Assembly: GCF_040137905.1 (NCBI RefSeq)
Contig: NZ_JBEFDG010000074.1
Location: 1-38,251 of the forward strand
Length of the DNA stretch: 38,251 bases
Direction: 5' to 3'
Source: Corticimicrobacter sp040137905
GTDB taxonomy: Bacteria; Pseudomonadota; Gammaproteobacteria; Burkholderiales; Burkholderiaceae_B
The position numbers and the translations under genes were made by a program. This document shows, piece by piece, positions 15,147-23,471 of the stretch. Under the pieces are notes generated by a model. That model did no database searches. It was not told the origin of the DNA and saw only the letters and a program-made list of their open reading frames with translations. The number at the start of each line of letters is the position of its first letter. Position 1 is the stretch's first letter.

Positions 15147-16070
15147 ATGAATTCCAGATCCAATCCCTACCAGCGCGTGGCCATTGCCTACTCCCATTGG
15201 GGCGTGGAGGAAGTGGTCGCCGCGTTGCGTGAATCACGCGAGGTCACGCACAAGATCCGCTATCTCGGCCGCATCCGCGAGTTGCCTTCGCGCGAGGCGG
15301 TGGCCAGTGTGGTGCGTGGCTGTGCAGCCAGTCTGTTTCCCACACACTACGGGCACGCCGACCTGACCGAGGAGAGCATCGACTATTTCGTCGGCACCAC
15401 GCTCAGTTCGACCCTGGCGGTGTTGGTCGAGCAGGTGCGCCGGGCGCTGTTCTTCGTGCAGGGACGCGAGCCGGGAACCGACGAGACCATCGAGGCCCAG
15501 GCAGTCGAGCTGACGCGCCGGTTTGCTGCTGCGTTGCCGGGTATCCGTGCGCTGCTGGTCAGCGATATCCGGGCCGCCTACCAGGGCGACCCGGCTGCCG
15601 GCAGCGTGTCCGAAGTGCTGCTGTGCTATCCCGGCGTCAGCGCGATCATTTCGCATCGCCTGGCGCATGAGCTGTATCGCCTGGGCGTGCCGATGCTGGC
15701 GCGGCTGATCTCCGAGATCGCTCATTCCGAAACCGGGATCGATATCCATCCCGGCGCACAGATCGCCGAGAGCTTCTTCATCGATCACGGTACCGGGGTG
15801 GTGATCGGCGAAACCGCCATCATTGGCCGCAATGTCCGGCTCTACCAGAATGTCACGCTGGGGGCCAAGCGCTTCCCGGTGGCTGAGGATGGTTCGCTGG
15901 TCAAGGGCAATGCCCGCCATCCCATCGTCGAGGACGATGTGGTCGTCTATGCCGGAGCCACCATCCTGGGGCGGGTGACCATCGGGCGTGGCTCGGTGAT
16001 CGGCGGCAACGTCTGGCTGACCCATGACGTGCCGGCCGGCAGCAGTATCAGCCAGGCGCGCTGTTCCTGA
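15147..16070 (+). CDS. Serine O-acetyltransferase (EpsC/CysE type)
   Basis: This 307-residue enzyme transfers acetyl from acetyl-CoA to L-serine, giving O-acetylserine for cysteine synthesis. The N-terminal helical domain is long (about 1-170), as in the EpsC subgroup. The C-terminal left-handed beta-helix carries H-S-E-T-G-I-D-I-H-P-G-A, the F-I-D-H-G-T-G-V-V-I-G-E active-site segment, and N-V-T-L-G-A-K. The ATG at 15147 follows a TAATAT -10-like hexamer (15115-15120), which argues against the two earlier in-frame ATGs at 15102 and 15126. The ribosome-binding site is weak for all three. It is divergent from pap with about 64 bp between the starts. The symbol cysE or epsC would both be defensible. 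Confidence 0.9.
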   Translation: MNSRSNPYQRVAIAYSHWGVEEVVAALRESREVTHKIRYLGRIRELPSREAVASVVRGCAASLFPTHYGHADLTEESIDYFVGTTLSSTLAVLVEQVRRALFFVQGREPGTDETIEAQAVELTRRFAAALPGIRALLVSDIRAAYQGDPAAGSVSEVLLCYPGVSAIISHRLAHELYRLGVPMLARLISEIAHSETGIDIHPGAQIAESFFIDHGTGVVIGETAIIGRNVRLYQNVTLGAKRFPVAEDGSLVKGNARHPIVEDDVVVYAGATILGRVTIGRGSVIGGNVWLTHDVPAGSSISQARCS

Positions 16071-16276
16071 TTTTTCTTCTCATTTCAGGGCTTTGGTGTC
16101 ATGATGCGCAGCTTGGTGCCGTTACGCGCTGTATCTTGTCGCCGCCATGCCGGTCATACGGCTGCAAGATAACGCATGCGAGAATGCCACCAGTTCGAGT
16201 GGCTGTTTTCGACCTGTCCGCAGAGACGGGGGAAAGACCGATAGGGCCTTAACCTTGTTTAACCGGATGCAGAATC

Positions 16277-16831
16277 ATGATGTTCAAGCTGTTGAAGAGG
16301 CTTGCCCTCGGCGGGGTGGGCCTTGTGGCCGTGGTTGCGCTGCATGCAGGCATCAATCAGATGACTGGCAATTTCCATGAGGTCATCGACGGGCAGGTGT
16401 ACCGTTCAGCACAGCCGGATGGCGATGACCTCAGGGAATATGTCGAAGAATATGGCATCCGCACGGTCCTGAACCTGCGTGACGAAGATCACGGTGAATG
16501 GTACCAGGAAGAAAGTCAGGCTGCGGCAGCGCTGGGTGTCCGGTTGGTCGACTATCCGGTCAGCTCGGGCAAGGGGTTGAGCGTGGCAGCAGCAGAGGAG
16601 CTTGCCCTGCTGATGCAAACGCTGCCCAAGCCATTGCTCATCCATTGCGAGCATGGTGCAAATCGCACCGGGCTGGCCTCTGCCATCTATGTCGATGCCG
16701 TTGCCAAGGGATCGGAACTGGCGGCTTTCTGGCAACTGAGCCCCTACTACGGGCACGTGCCGATCAAGGGTATTGGCCGATATGCCATTTTTACGTCGTA
16801 CCTGGATTTTCAGCGGCTCAGTGAAATGTAG
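16277..16831 (+). CDS. Membrane-anchored Cys-based (dual-specificity/tyrosine) phosphatase
   Basis: This 184-residue protein has an N-terminal hydrophobic anchor (about 9-24) and a phosphatase domain placed outside the cytoplasmic membrane. The P-loop is H-C124-E-H-G-A-N-R130-T-G, the C-x5-R signature. An upstream Y-R-S-A-Q-P motif (42-47) and L-N-L-R-D-E are typical of the Siw14/DSP-like group that includes bacterial enzymes hydrolysing phosphotyrosine, inositol phosphates or lipid phosphates. The substrate is unknown. Two adjacent ATGs (16277, 16280) start the frame. The preceding 206-bp gap shows only a weak hairpin GCCAC/GTGGC near 16180-16205 and no gene. It converges on the LysR gene. 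Confidence 0.82.
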   Translation: MMFKLLKRLALGGVGLVAVVALHAGINQMTGNFHEVIDGQVYRSAQPDGDDLREYVEEYGIRTVLNLRDEDHGEWYQEESQAAAALGVRLVDYPVSSGKGLSVAAAEELALLMQTLPKPLLIHCEHGANRTGLASAIYVDAVAKGSELAAFWQLSPYYGHVPIKGIGRYAIFTSYLDFQRLSEM

Positions 16832-16839
16832 GGCAGTGA

Positions 16840-17769
16840 CTAGTCTGGCCTGATTTCCCAGCCCTGATCGCAAACCTGAATACGGTTGCCGCCGACCTGT
16901 GCGACCGTTTCCACGACGGTCCGGGCAAAGGCCTGGGCCAGCGCCGATGGGGCAAACGAACCCGGCAGCAGAAAGCCATAGCGCAAGTGCAGCGCGGGCT
17001 CGAAATCGAGCAGCACCAGTCCGGGCACCCTGGAGGCCAGCACCGGATCTGACAGGGTCAGCCCCATCCCCAGCGAGGCCATCATGCAGGCAGATTCGCC
17101 GGTTGATGTTTCTGCCACGATCTGGAGTTCGATGCCCTGGCGAGCGCAGAGTTCATCTGTAAACTGCCGCAGCAAGGTAGACGTGCGCAGCGCAATGAAG
17201 GGCTGGTCTCGCAGGTCTTCGGGGCGCAGAACCTTCCTGTCGGCCAGTGGATGGCCTTCGGGCATGGCCACCACGATCCTGGCTTCGGCAAAGGGCTGTG
17301 TCCGCAGGCCCGGAAAGTCCAGAGGCAGGGCGGCCATGCCGAAGTCGAATTTCTGTCCCGACATCCAGAGTCCGACATCCACACGCGAGCGAACTTCCAG
17401 CGATACCCGGGCACTTGGGTACAGCCTGGAAAAGGCATGGATGGCATTGGGCATGATGCCATGGGCGAAGTAGGGCTGGGTGACGATGTGCAGCCAGGCC
17501 TCGTGGTGCGAGCGAATGGATTTGGCGACACGGGAGATATCCTGCAGACCATCCAGGATGTGGCGGGTGCCTTCGTAGAAGCGCAGGCATTCACGGGTGG
17601 GCAGCAGTCCCCGGCCCTGGCGCACGAACAACGGAAAGCCGACCTCGTCCTCCAGGGCCGCCAGCAGGCGACTGATCTGTGGCTGGGTGCGGTTCAGCAT
17701 TTGTGCGCCTTCGGTGACGCTGCCTGTCTCGAGCACTGCCTTCAGTGCCTGGAGTCGTTTCAGACTCAT
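16840..17769 (-). CDS. LysR family transcriptional regulator (adjacent to class V PLP enzyme/Dpp locus)
   Basis: This 309-residue LTTR has an N-terminal helix-turn-helix (about 3-60: L-K-A-V-L-E-T-G-S-V-T-E-G-A-Q, then Q-P-Q-I-S-R-L-L-A-A-L-E) and a periplasmic-binding-like effector domain (about 90-295). It is divergent from the class V PLP enzyme gene and the Dpp-type transporter, with a LysR box between them. It is therefore the probable inducer-dependent activator of that operon. The ATG at 17769 is the natural family start (M-S-L-K-R-L-Q). The inducer cannot be told from sequence; by the usual LTTR logic it would be the imported compound or a product of it. Confidence 0.93.
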   Translation of the reverse strand: MSLKRLQALKAVLETGSVTEGAQMLNRTQPQISRLLAALEDEVGFPLFVRQGRGLLPTRECLRFYEGTRHILDGLQDISRVAKSIRSHHEAWLHIVTQPYFAHGIMPNAIHAFSRLYPSARVSLEVRSRVDVGLWMSGQKFDFGMAALPLDFPGLRTQPFAEARIVVAMPEGHPLADRKVLRPEDLRDQPFIALRTSTLLRQFTDELCARQGIELQIVAETSTGESACMMASLGMGLTLSDPVLASRVPGLVLLDFEPALHLRYGFLLPGSFAPSALAQAFARTVVETVAQVGGNRIQVCDQGWEIRPD

Positions 17770-17873
17770 AGGGGTTTTCCCTTATTTTGTAGATAAAAAG
17801 CAGTTTAACTTGGGGGTGCAGCAATCCTGTGATGCGGGCCATATGCGGCGATACGACAGAGTATGACGGAATT

Positions 17874-17888
17874 ATGCCGAATGCGCAT
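17874..17888. promoter_or_regulatory. LysR-type operator (T-N11-A dyad)
   Basis: ATGC-N7-GCAT contains T17875-N11-A17887, the classic LTTR recognition box. A perfect 12-bp palindrome GAATGCGCATTC (17879-17890) overlaps it. The box centre is about 65 bp before the predicted transcription start of the class V PLP gene, the standard position for LTTR activation. It is also upstream of the LysR gene, allowing autoregulation. Confidence 0.65.
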
Positions 17889-17909
17889 TCACTCATGCGA
17901 ATAAGGAAA

Positions 17910-17939
17910 TTGACGTACTGTTTGATACCCCTCTAGCAT
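17910..17939 (+). promoter_or_regulatory. Predicted sigma-70 promoter for the class V PLP enzyme/Dpp operon
   Basis: TTGACG (17910-17915) and TAGCAT (17934-17939) are separated by 18 bp. The -35 is strong and the -10 moderate (four of six). The start of transcription would be near 17946, downstream of the first possible ATG at 17938. This supports the GTG at 17995 as the real translation start. Confidence 0.45.
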
Positions 17940-19215
17940 GGGTACATCGGATGCGTTGCAGAAGCGTCCAATTAAAATATCAAGGCAGCTTCTCGTGTCT
18001 AGCACCATTTATACTTTCCCGACCAAGCAGGTGACGCCAGGCCTGTTCGCGCAAGATGCCGAGGGCATCGAAGCGCTGTCCTGGGATACGGTCGGCCAGT
18101 ATTTCCCGATCCGGTGCGAACGTGCCTACATGAACAATGCTTCGATCGGTGCCCTGAGCACGCCGGTGATCGATGCCGTTGACCGGTTCATGCATGATGT
18201 GCGCGACCATGGTCGCAACAATTATCCGCACTGGTGCAAATATGCCGACGATGTCATCAAGGCTCGCATTGCCCGCCTGATCGGTGCCCGACGCGAAGAG
18301 ATCGCCTTCGTCAAGAATACGACAGAAGGCCTGGTCAATGTTGCCAATGGCTTTCCGTGGCGCGAGGGTGACAATGTCATTCTGGCGGATATCGAATATC
18401 CGTCCAATGTCTATTGCTGGATGAAGCTGGCCGCGCGTGGCGTGTCGGTGCGCTGGGTCAAGAATCGCCAGGGGCGTATCCTTGTGGATGATATCCGCGC
18501 CCAGATGGATGATCGGACTCGCATGGTGTCGCTCAGCGCGGTGCAGTTTTCCAATGGTTTTCGCCTGGACGTGGCGGCGGTCGCGGCATTGTGCGCCGAG
18601 CGTGGTGCCTACCTGAACCTGGATGCCATCCAGTGGGCGGGCGCACTGGCGATGGATGTCGAAGCGCTGGGGGTGCACTTCCTGTCGGTGGGCGGCCACA
18701 AGTGGATGCTGGCACCGATAGGCACGGGTTTCTTCTATTGCCGCCGTGATGTACTGGAACTGCTGGACCCGCCGAGCGTGGGCTACCATTCCGTCACCAG
18801 CACCGACGAAGACCACATGGATTACGTGCTGGAATATCGCAAGGACGCCGGCCGCTTCGAAGAGGCGCTGGCAAATTTCACCGGTCTGTGGGGGCTGGAT
18901 ACGGCAGTCCGCATTCAACTGGCCCTGGGCTCGCAGCAGATCGAGCAGCACATCATGAACCTGACCGGGCACGCCGTCGAGGCGCTCAGGCAGAAAGGTT
19001 ATGTGATCGTCAGTTCGCAGGGGGCGGAAGAACGCTCGGGCAATCTGTCTTTCCGACACCCGGGTGGTGTCGACGTGTATGCCATCGCGGCGCAGTTGCG
19101 CGAGGAGGGGGTGGACGTTGCGGTACGGGGCGGCAATCTGCGGATGTCGGCGACGTATTTCAATGATCTGGCCGATGTGGATCGGATGATATCCGCATTG
19201 CCCGGTGCCGCGTGA
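17938..19215 (+). CDS. Class V PLP-dependent enzyme (isopenicillin N epimerase / cysteine desulfurase-like)
   Basis: This fold-type I, class V aminotransferase-like enzyme has 425 residues from the ATG at 17938, or 406 from the GTG at 17995. The GTG has AAGG about 10 bases upstream and lies after the predicted promoter, so it may be the true start. PLP contacts are visible: Asp229 in L-N-L-D-A-I-Q-W-A-G and the Schiff-base Lys255 in V-G-G-H-K-W-M-L-A-P. The Y-M-N-N-A-S-I-G motif near residue 64 is typical of the isopenicillin-N-epimerase-like branch. That branch covers epimerases, desulfurases, lyases and transaminases, so the reaction is open. The neighbouring peptide-type transporter suggests it acts on an imported amino acid derivative or small peptide. 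Confidence 0.85.
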   Translation: MGTSDALQKRPIKISRQLLVSSTIYTFPTKQVTPGLFAQDAEGIEALSWDTVGQYFPIRCERAYMNNASIGALSTPVIDAVDRFMHDVRDHGRNNYPHWCKYADDVIKARIARLIGARREEIAFVKNTTEGLVNVANGFPWREGDNVILADIEYPSNVYCWMKLAARGVSVRWVKNRQGRILVDDIRAQMDDRTRMVSLSAVQFSNGFRLDVAAVAALCAERGAYLNLDAIQWAGALAMDVEALGVHFLSVGGHKWMLAPIGTGFFYCRRDVLELLDPPSVGYHSVTSTDEDHMDYVLEYRKDAGRFEEALANFTGLWGLDTAVRIQLALGSQQIEQHIMNLTGHAVEALRQKGYVIVSSQGAEERSGNLSFRHPGGVDVYAIAAQLREEGVDVAVRGGNLRMSATYFNDLADVDRMISALPGAA

Positions 19216-19267
19216 CGGCATGGGCAGTGTGGTGGGCGTAGGATTCGACTCGAAAAGGGGAAAAACG

Positions 19268-20821
19268 ATGGGTCTGCATATCTGGAAGCGACTCGGGGCG
19301 GCAGCAGGCATGAGTGTCCTGCTGGGCAGCATCTCCGTTCCCACTTTGGCCGATGAGGCTGTCAAGCGTGGTGGTACGCTGCGCTACGGTACGGTATCCG
19401 AAGTTGCATCACTGGATCCGCATGTTGCTGGAGGAAGTGCCTGGCGTGCTTTGGTAGGGGTGCTCTACAGCCCCTTGGTGACCTACGACAAGAACGGCGA
19501 TATCGTGTCTGCCCTGGCAGCCAGCTGGGAACAGCCCGATCCTCAGACTCTGGTGTTCCACCTGCGTGAGGATGCCCGTTTCCAGGATGGCTCGCCGGTG
19601 ACGGCCGAGGATGTCCGGTTTTCGCTGGACCGGATTGTCGATCCGGCCACGGGGGCAACGCTGCGGGCCAATCTGCAGGGTGCGCGCATCGAGACGCCTG
19701 ACGCCCGCACGATTCGTATCAGCAAGGACAGCCCCGATGTGACGCTGCTGTCCGTGTTGGCGCTGACCGAGGCGGCCATTGTGCCCAAGCAGTGGGTGCA
19801 GGGCGGTGCCAATCTCAAGGTGGAGGCCAATGGTTCCGGTCCTTTCCGCCTGGCCAGTTATGAGCCGTCGGTGCGTGCCAGCCTGGAGCGCAACCCGTCT
19901 TACTATGTCGAAGGTCAGCCCTATCTGGAAGGCGTCGATTTTCGCATGATCAAGAGTGATGATGCGCGAGTGAACGCGCTGCGCAGCCAGTCGCTCGACA
20001 TGATCGACTTCGTGCCCTGGAAAGATATCGCGTCGCTCAGCCGCAACCCGGCATTCGAGGTGGATACGGCTGGCGGGGCGTTCATGAGCGTCTGGTTCAA
20101 CGCCACGCGCAAGCCGTTCGACGATCCGCGTGTGCGCCAGGCCGTGTCCTATGCACTGGATCGTGATGCCGTCTCGAAGGCCGCGTTCTTCGGTCATGGC
20201 ACGCCGATCACGGGTGCGCCCACGGCATCGGATTCACAGTATTTCAATCCTGGCTTCGAAGGTACCTACAACCGGGACCTGGACAAGGCTCGCGCGCTGC
20301 TGGCCGAAGCAGGCTATCCCGATGGCCTGGACATGTCGCTGCTGGTGTTCCAGGGGCTGGGCATCTACACCACGACGGCGCAGATCCTGCAGGCCAATCT
20401 CAAGGAGGCCGGCATCAACCTGACACTGGAGCCGGTCGAGTGGGCCACGCTGGTCGAGCGCAAGAACCGTGGTGACTACGATGCCATGATCTATGGCGTG
20501 TCGGTCAAGCTGCCCGATCCCGATGCCTACGCCTATTACCTGGGTGCGGATTCCAGTTTCTGGGCCAAGCCGATCGGTTATCGCGATGACCAGCTCGAGC
20601 AGTTGCTGGCCCAGGGTCGCGCACAGACCGACCCCGAGCAACGCAAGCTGATCTATCGCGATGTCGAGCAGCGCGTGCTGGAAACCAGTCCGTGGGTATT
20701 CATCAACTGGCGTGAACAGGCCCAGGGCTATGCCCGCAAGGTGCAGGGCTACCAGCAACTGGGGGGTGCCCTGAGCGAAAGCAGTCCGGCCATTTCGTTG
20801 CCGACGATCTGGATAAAGTAA
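19268..20821 (+). CDS. ABC transporter substrate-binding protein, SBP family 5 (Dpp/Opp type)
   Basis: This 517-residue periplasmic binding protein has a Sec signal peptide (1-28, ending T-L-A before D-E-A) and no lipobox. The family 5 pattern is complete: R-G-G-T-L-R-Y-G near the mature N-terminus, S-L-D-P-H, F-H-L-R-E-D-A-R-F-Q-D-G-S-P-V-T-A-E-D-V and P-L-L-E-like downstream segments. Family members bind di- or oligopeptides, nickel, opines or glutathione. The ligand here is unknown. The ATG at 19268 has AAGGGG upstream; a longer frame from 19205 would overlap the preceding gene. It is the first gene of the transporter set and follows the PLP enzyme by 52 bp. Confidence 0.92.
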   Translation: MGLHIWKRLGAAAGMSVLLGSISVPTLADEAVKRGGTLRYGTVSEVASLDPHVAGGSAWRALVGVLYSPLVTYDKNGDIVSALAASWEQPDPQTLVFHLREDARFQDGSPVTAEDVRFSLDRIVDPATGATLRANLQGARIETPDARTIRISKDSPDVTLLSVLALTEAAIVPKQWVQGGANLKVEANGSGPFRLASYEPSVRASLERNPSYYVEGQPYLEGVDFRMIKSDDARVNALRSQSLDMIDFVPWKDIASLSRNPAFEVDTAGGAFMSVWFNATRKPFDDPRVRQAVSYALDRDAVSKAAFFGHGTPITGAPTASDSQYFNPGFEGTYNRDLDKARALLAEAGYPDGLDMSLLVFQGLGIYTTTAQILQANLKEAGINLTLEPVEWATLVERKNRGDYDAMIYGVSVKLPDPDAYAYYLGADSSFWAKPIGYRDDQLEQLLAQGRAQTDPEQRKLIYRDVEQRVLETSPWVFINWREQAQGYARKVQGYQQLGGALSESSPAISLPTIWIK

Positions 20822-20839
20822 AGCAGGAAGCAGGCGGCC

Positions 20840-21793
20840 ATGCCGGCATTCATTGCCCGACGCCTGCTGGCTGCGCTGGTCAGCCTGTCGCTGGCGGCAT
20901 GTGTGGTGTTTTTTGCCATCCACATGTTGCCAGGCGATCCGGTGACCATGATGTTGGGAGAACAGGCGGGCAGTGACCCGCAGGCAGTTGCGCATATGCG
21001 TGCGCAACTGGGGCTGGATCAGCCTCTGGCGGTGCAGTTTCGGCAGTGGGGGGCGCAGGTGTTCCGGGGGGAATTTGGAACATCCTTGCGCACTGGCGAA
21101 GCGGTATCGTCGGAGTTGATACGCCGCATTCCGCGTAGTCTCGAGCTGATTGCGGCGGGCTTGGCCATTGCCGTGCTTCTGGGTGTGCCGCTGGGGGTGG
21201 TGGCCGCACGGAAGCGCGGCAAGGCGGCCGGCATGCTGGCCTCGGTCGTTGCCGTGGCTGGTTTTTCTTCACCGGTGTTCGTGCTGGGTATCGTGCTTGT
21301 GCTGGTATTCAGCCTCTGGCTGCCGTGGCTGCCTTCGTCGGGCTACGTGCCTTTTGCCGACGATCCGGTGGCGCACCTGATGTGTCTGGCGCTGCCGGCA
21401 CTCACGGTGGGTCTGAATTTCATGGGGGTGGTCGCACGCATGATGCGCGCCAGCCTGACCGATACGATGGGCAAGGACTATGTGCGGCTGGCACGGGCCA
21501 AGGGCCTGTCGTCGGCGCACGCCATACGGCGTCATGCCTTGCCCAATGCCATCGCGCCCGTGGTGGCCATCGTGGGTATCCGGGCTGGCAGCATGTTGGG
21601 TGGCATGGTGATCATCGAGGCACTGTTCGACTGGCCTGGCCTCAGTTCGCTGCTGGTCAGCGCGGCCTTCGCGCGCGACTATCCGGTGATACAGGGCTGT
21701 CTGCTGGCCATCTTCGGTATTTTCATCCTGATCAGTCTGGCGGTGGATCTGATCCAGGGGATGCTTGATCCACGCATGCGGGGGAAAGGCTGA
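20840..21793 (+). CDS. ABC transporter permease, DppB type
   Basis: This 317-residue inner-membrane permease has the DppB/OppB opening M-P-A-F-I-A-R-R-L-L-A, about six membrane helices, and the N-terminal H-M-L-P-G-D-P-V motif. The cytoplasmic EAA loop near residues 195-230 (L-T-D-T-M-G-K-D-Y-V-R-L-A-R-A-K-G-L) docks onto the ATPases. Its stop codon overlaps the ATG of the next permease at 21793, so the two are coupled. Confidence 0.93.
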   Translation: MPAFIARRLLAALVSLSLAACVVFFAIHMLPGDPVTMMLGEQAGSDPQAVAHMRAQLGLDQPLAVQFRQWGAQVFRGEFGTSLRTGEAVSSELIRRIPRSLELIAAGLAIAVLLGVPLGVVAARKRGKAAGMLASVVAVAGFSSPVFVLGIVLVLVFSLWLPWLPSSGYVPFADDPVAHLMCLALPALTVGLNFMGVVARMMRASLTDTMGKDYVRLARAKGLSSAHAIRRHALPNAIAPVVAIVGIRAGSMLGGMVIIEALFDWPGLSSLLVSAAFARDYPVIQGCLLAIFGIFILISLAVDLIQGMLDPRMRGKG

Positions 21794-22632
21794 TGGCGAC
21801 CCTGTCGATGCGTCTGGCCGGTCATGGCCGCTCGATCGTGGCATGGCTGTCGGCAGGCTTTCTGGGGCTGCTGGCGCTGGCCGCGCTGGCTGCGCCCTGG
21901 CTGGGTCTGGCCGATCCCTACGCCATCAACGCTGCCAATCTGCTGGCCTCGCCGGATGCTGCGCATTGGCTGGGTACGGATGAGCTGGGGCGCGATCTGC
22001 TGTCCAGGGTGATCTATGGGGCGCGCGTCTCGCTTGGCGTGGCAACCGCAGCCGTGCTGGTAGCCGGCATTTCCGGCGTAGCCATCGGGGTTTGTGCGGC
22101 GTTCGCCGGACGTCGCCTGCAGGCGGCCATCGTGCGACTCATCGATGTGCTGGTGTCGCTGCCCGAGACGTTTGTGGCGCTGGTGGTGCTGGCCTTCATC
22201 GGTGGCAGCCTGCCGACGCTGGTCATGACAATCGGCCTGCTGTATTGCCCGCAGTTCGCACGGGTGACCTGGGGGGTGGCACGCAGCATCCAGGCGCGTG
22301 AGCATGTCCTGGCGGCCCAGTCTCTGGGGGCGGGCACCGGCTGGATCATCCGTCGCGAGATACTGCCCAACATGCATTCCATCATTGCCGTGCAGGCATC
22401 CTTTACCTTCTCGTTCGCGATGTTGCTTGAGGCCGGCCTGAGCTTTCTCGGTCTGGGTGTGCGCCCGCCCACGCCCTCATGGGGGCAGATGGTGGGCACG
22501 CTCAAGGATTACCTGTTCACCAATGCCTGGCCGGTCCTGGTGCCGTCGATTGCGCTGTTCCTGACAGTACTGGCGGTCAATATCCTGGGCGACTGGCTGC
22601 AGGATAGGCTCAACCCGGAGCTGCAGCGATGA
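21793..22632 (+). CDS. ABC transporter permease, DppC type
   Basis: This 279-residue permease is the partner of the DppB-type subunit. The N-terminal D-P-Y-A-I-N...H-W-L-G-T-D-E-L-G-R-D-L-L-S-R motif is diagnostic of DppC/OppC. An EAA loop (R-E-H-V-L-A-A-Q-S-L-G-A) is present, and the C-terminal segment has S-F-L-G-L-G-V-R-P-P-T-P-S-W-G. It overlaps the upstream gene by one base and the downstream ATPase gene by four bases, a typical coupled arrangement. Confidence 0.94.
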   Translation: MATLSMRLAGHGRSIVAWLSAGFLGLLALAALAAPWLGLADPYAINAANLLASPDAAHWLGTDELGRDLLSRVIYGARVSLGVATAAVLVAGISGVAIGVCAAFAGRRLQAAIVRLIDVLVSLPETFVALVVLAFIGGSLPTLVMTIGLLYCPQFARVTWGVARSIQAREHVLAAQSLGAGTGWIIRREILPNMHSIIAVQASFTFSFAMLLEAGLSFLGLGVRPPTPSWGQMVGTLKDYLFTNAWPVLVPSIALFLTVLAVNILGDWLQDRLNPELQR

Positions 22633-23471
22633 CGGTGTCACACGATGTCCTGCTCGAGGTGCGCAATCTCCAGACGGTATTCGAGACCCACGAAGGTGAT
22701 GTGCGAGCCGTCGATGGTGTCAGTTTCAGCCTGCGGCGGGGCGAAGTGGTCTGCCTGGTTGGCGAGTCGGGTTCCGGCAAGACGGTGACCGGCTTTTCCA
22801 TCCTGGGTCTGGTCGATGCGCCGGGGCGTGTGGCAGCCGATGCGCTGTTGTTCGATGGGCAGGATCTGCTGACGATATCCCCGGAGGTGTTCGACGGCCT
22901 GCGTGGGCGGCGGATTGCGATGATCTTCCAGGAGCCGATGTCGGCGCTCAACCCATCGATGCGGGTCGGGGAGCAGATTGCCGAGGTGATTCGCATCCAT
23001 GAGCGTGGCGTGTCTCAGGCACAGGCCATGGCGCGTGCCGTGGCGTTGCTGGAGCGGGTCGGGATTCGCGAGGCAGGCCGGCGTGCCCGGGCCTGGCCGC
23101 ACGAGCTGTCGGGCGGCATGCGCCAGCGGGTGATGATCGCGATTGCCTGCGCATTGTCGCCGGATCTGATCATTGCCGATGAGCCGACCACGGCCCTGGA
23201 TGTGACCGTACAGGCCCAGGTGCTTGAACTGCTGTTTTCCATCCAGGCCGAAACGGGGTCTGCGGTGTTGTTCATTACACATGATCTGGGCGTCGTGGCC
23301 GAGATTGCGGACCGCGTGATCGTGATGCGCCAGGGGCGCATTGTCGAGGAGGGGCCGGTCGCGCAGATTTTTTCCGCACCGCAGGCAGACTACACGCGTG
23401 CGCTGCTGGCGGCGGTCCCGAACGTGGATGCGCGTCGCGATCCGCAACGGCGTCTGGCGGACCATTCATGA
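22629..23471 (+). CDS. ABC transporter ATP-binding protein, DppD type
   Basis: This 280-residue ATPase has Walker A G-E-S-G-S-G-K-T, the Q-loop F-Q-E-P-M-S-A-L-N-P, signature L-S-G-G-M-R-Q-R, Walker B L-I-I-A-D-E-P-T-T-A-L-D and the H-loop I-T-H-D-L-G. The F-Q-E-P-M and M-R-Q-R variants are typical of DppD/OppD. It is shorter than full DppD proteins (about 325 residues) because the C-terminal oligopeptide-transporter extension with its Cys-rich iron-sulfur site is largely missing. It overlaps the next ATPase gene by four bases. Confidence 0.92.
   Translation: MTVSHDVLLEVRNLQTVFETHEGDVRAVDGVSFSLRRGEVVCLVGESGSGKTVTGFSILGLVDAPGRVAADALLFDGQDLLTISPEVFDGLRGRRIAMIFQEPMSALNPSMRVGEQIAEVIRIHERGVSQAQAMARAVALLERVGIREAGRRARAWPHELSGGMRQRVMIAIACALSPDLIIADEPTTALDVTVQAQVLELLFSIQAETGSAVLFITHDLGVVAEIADRVIVMRQGRIVEEGPVAQIFSAPQADYTRALLAAVPNVDARRDPQRRLADHS

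Noticed and set aside
16071..16276. Possible small gene in the gap before the phosphatase (a 77-codon frame from 16147)
   Set aside because: The frame overlaps the phosphatase start in another phase, is Cys/Arg-rich, has no ribosome-binding site and no recognisable sequence.
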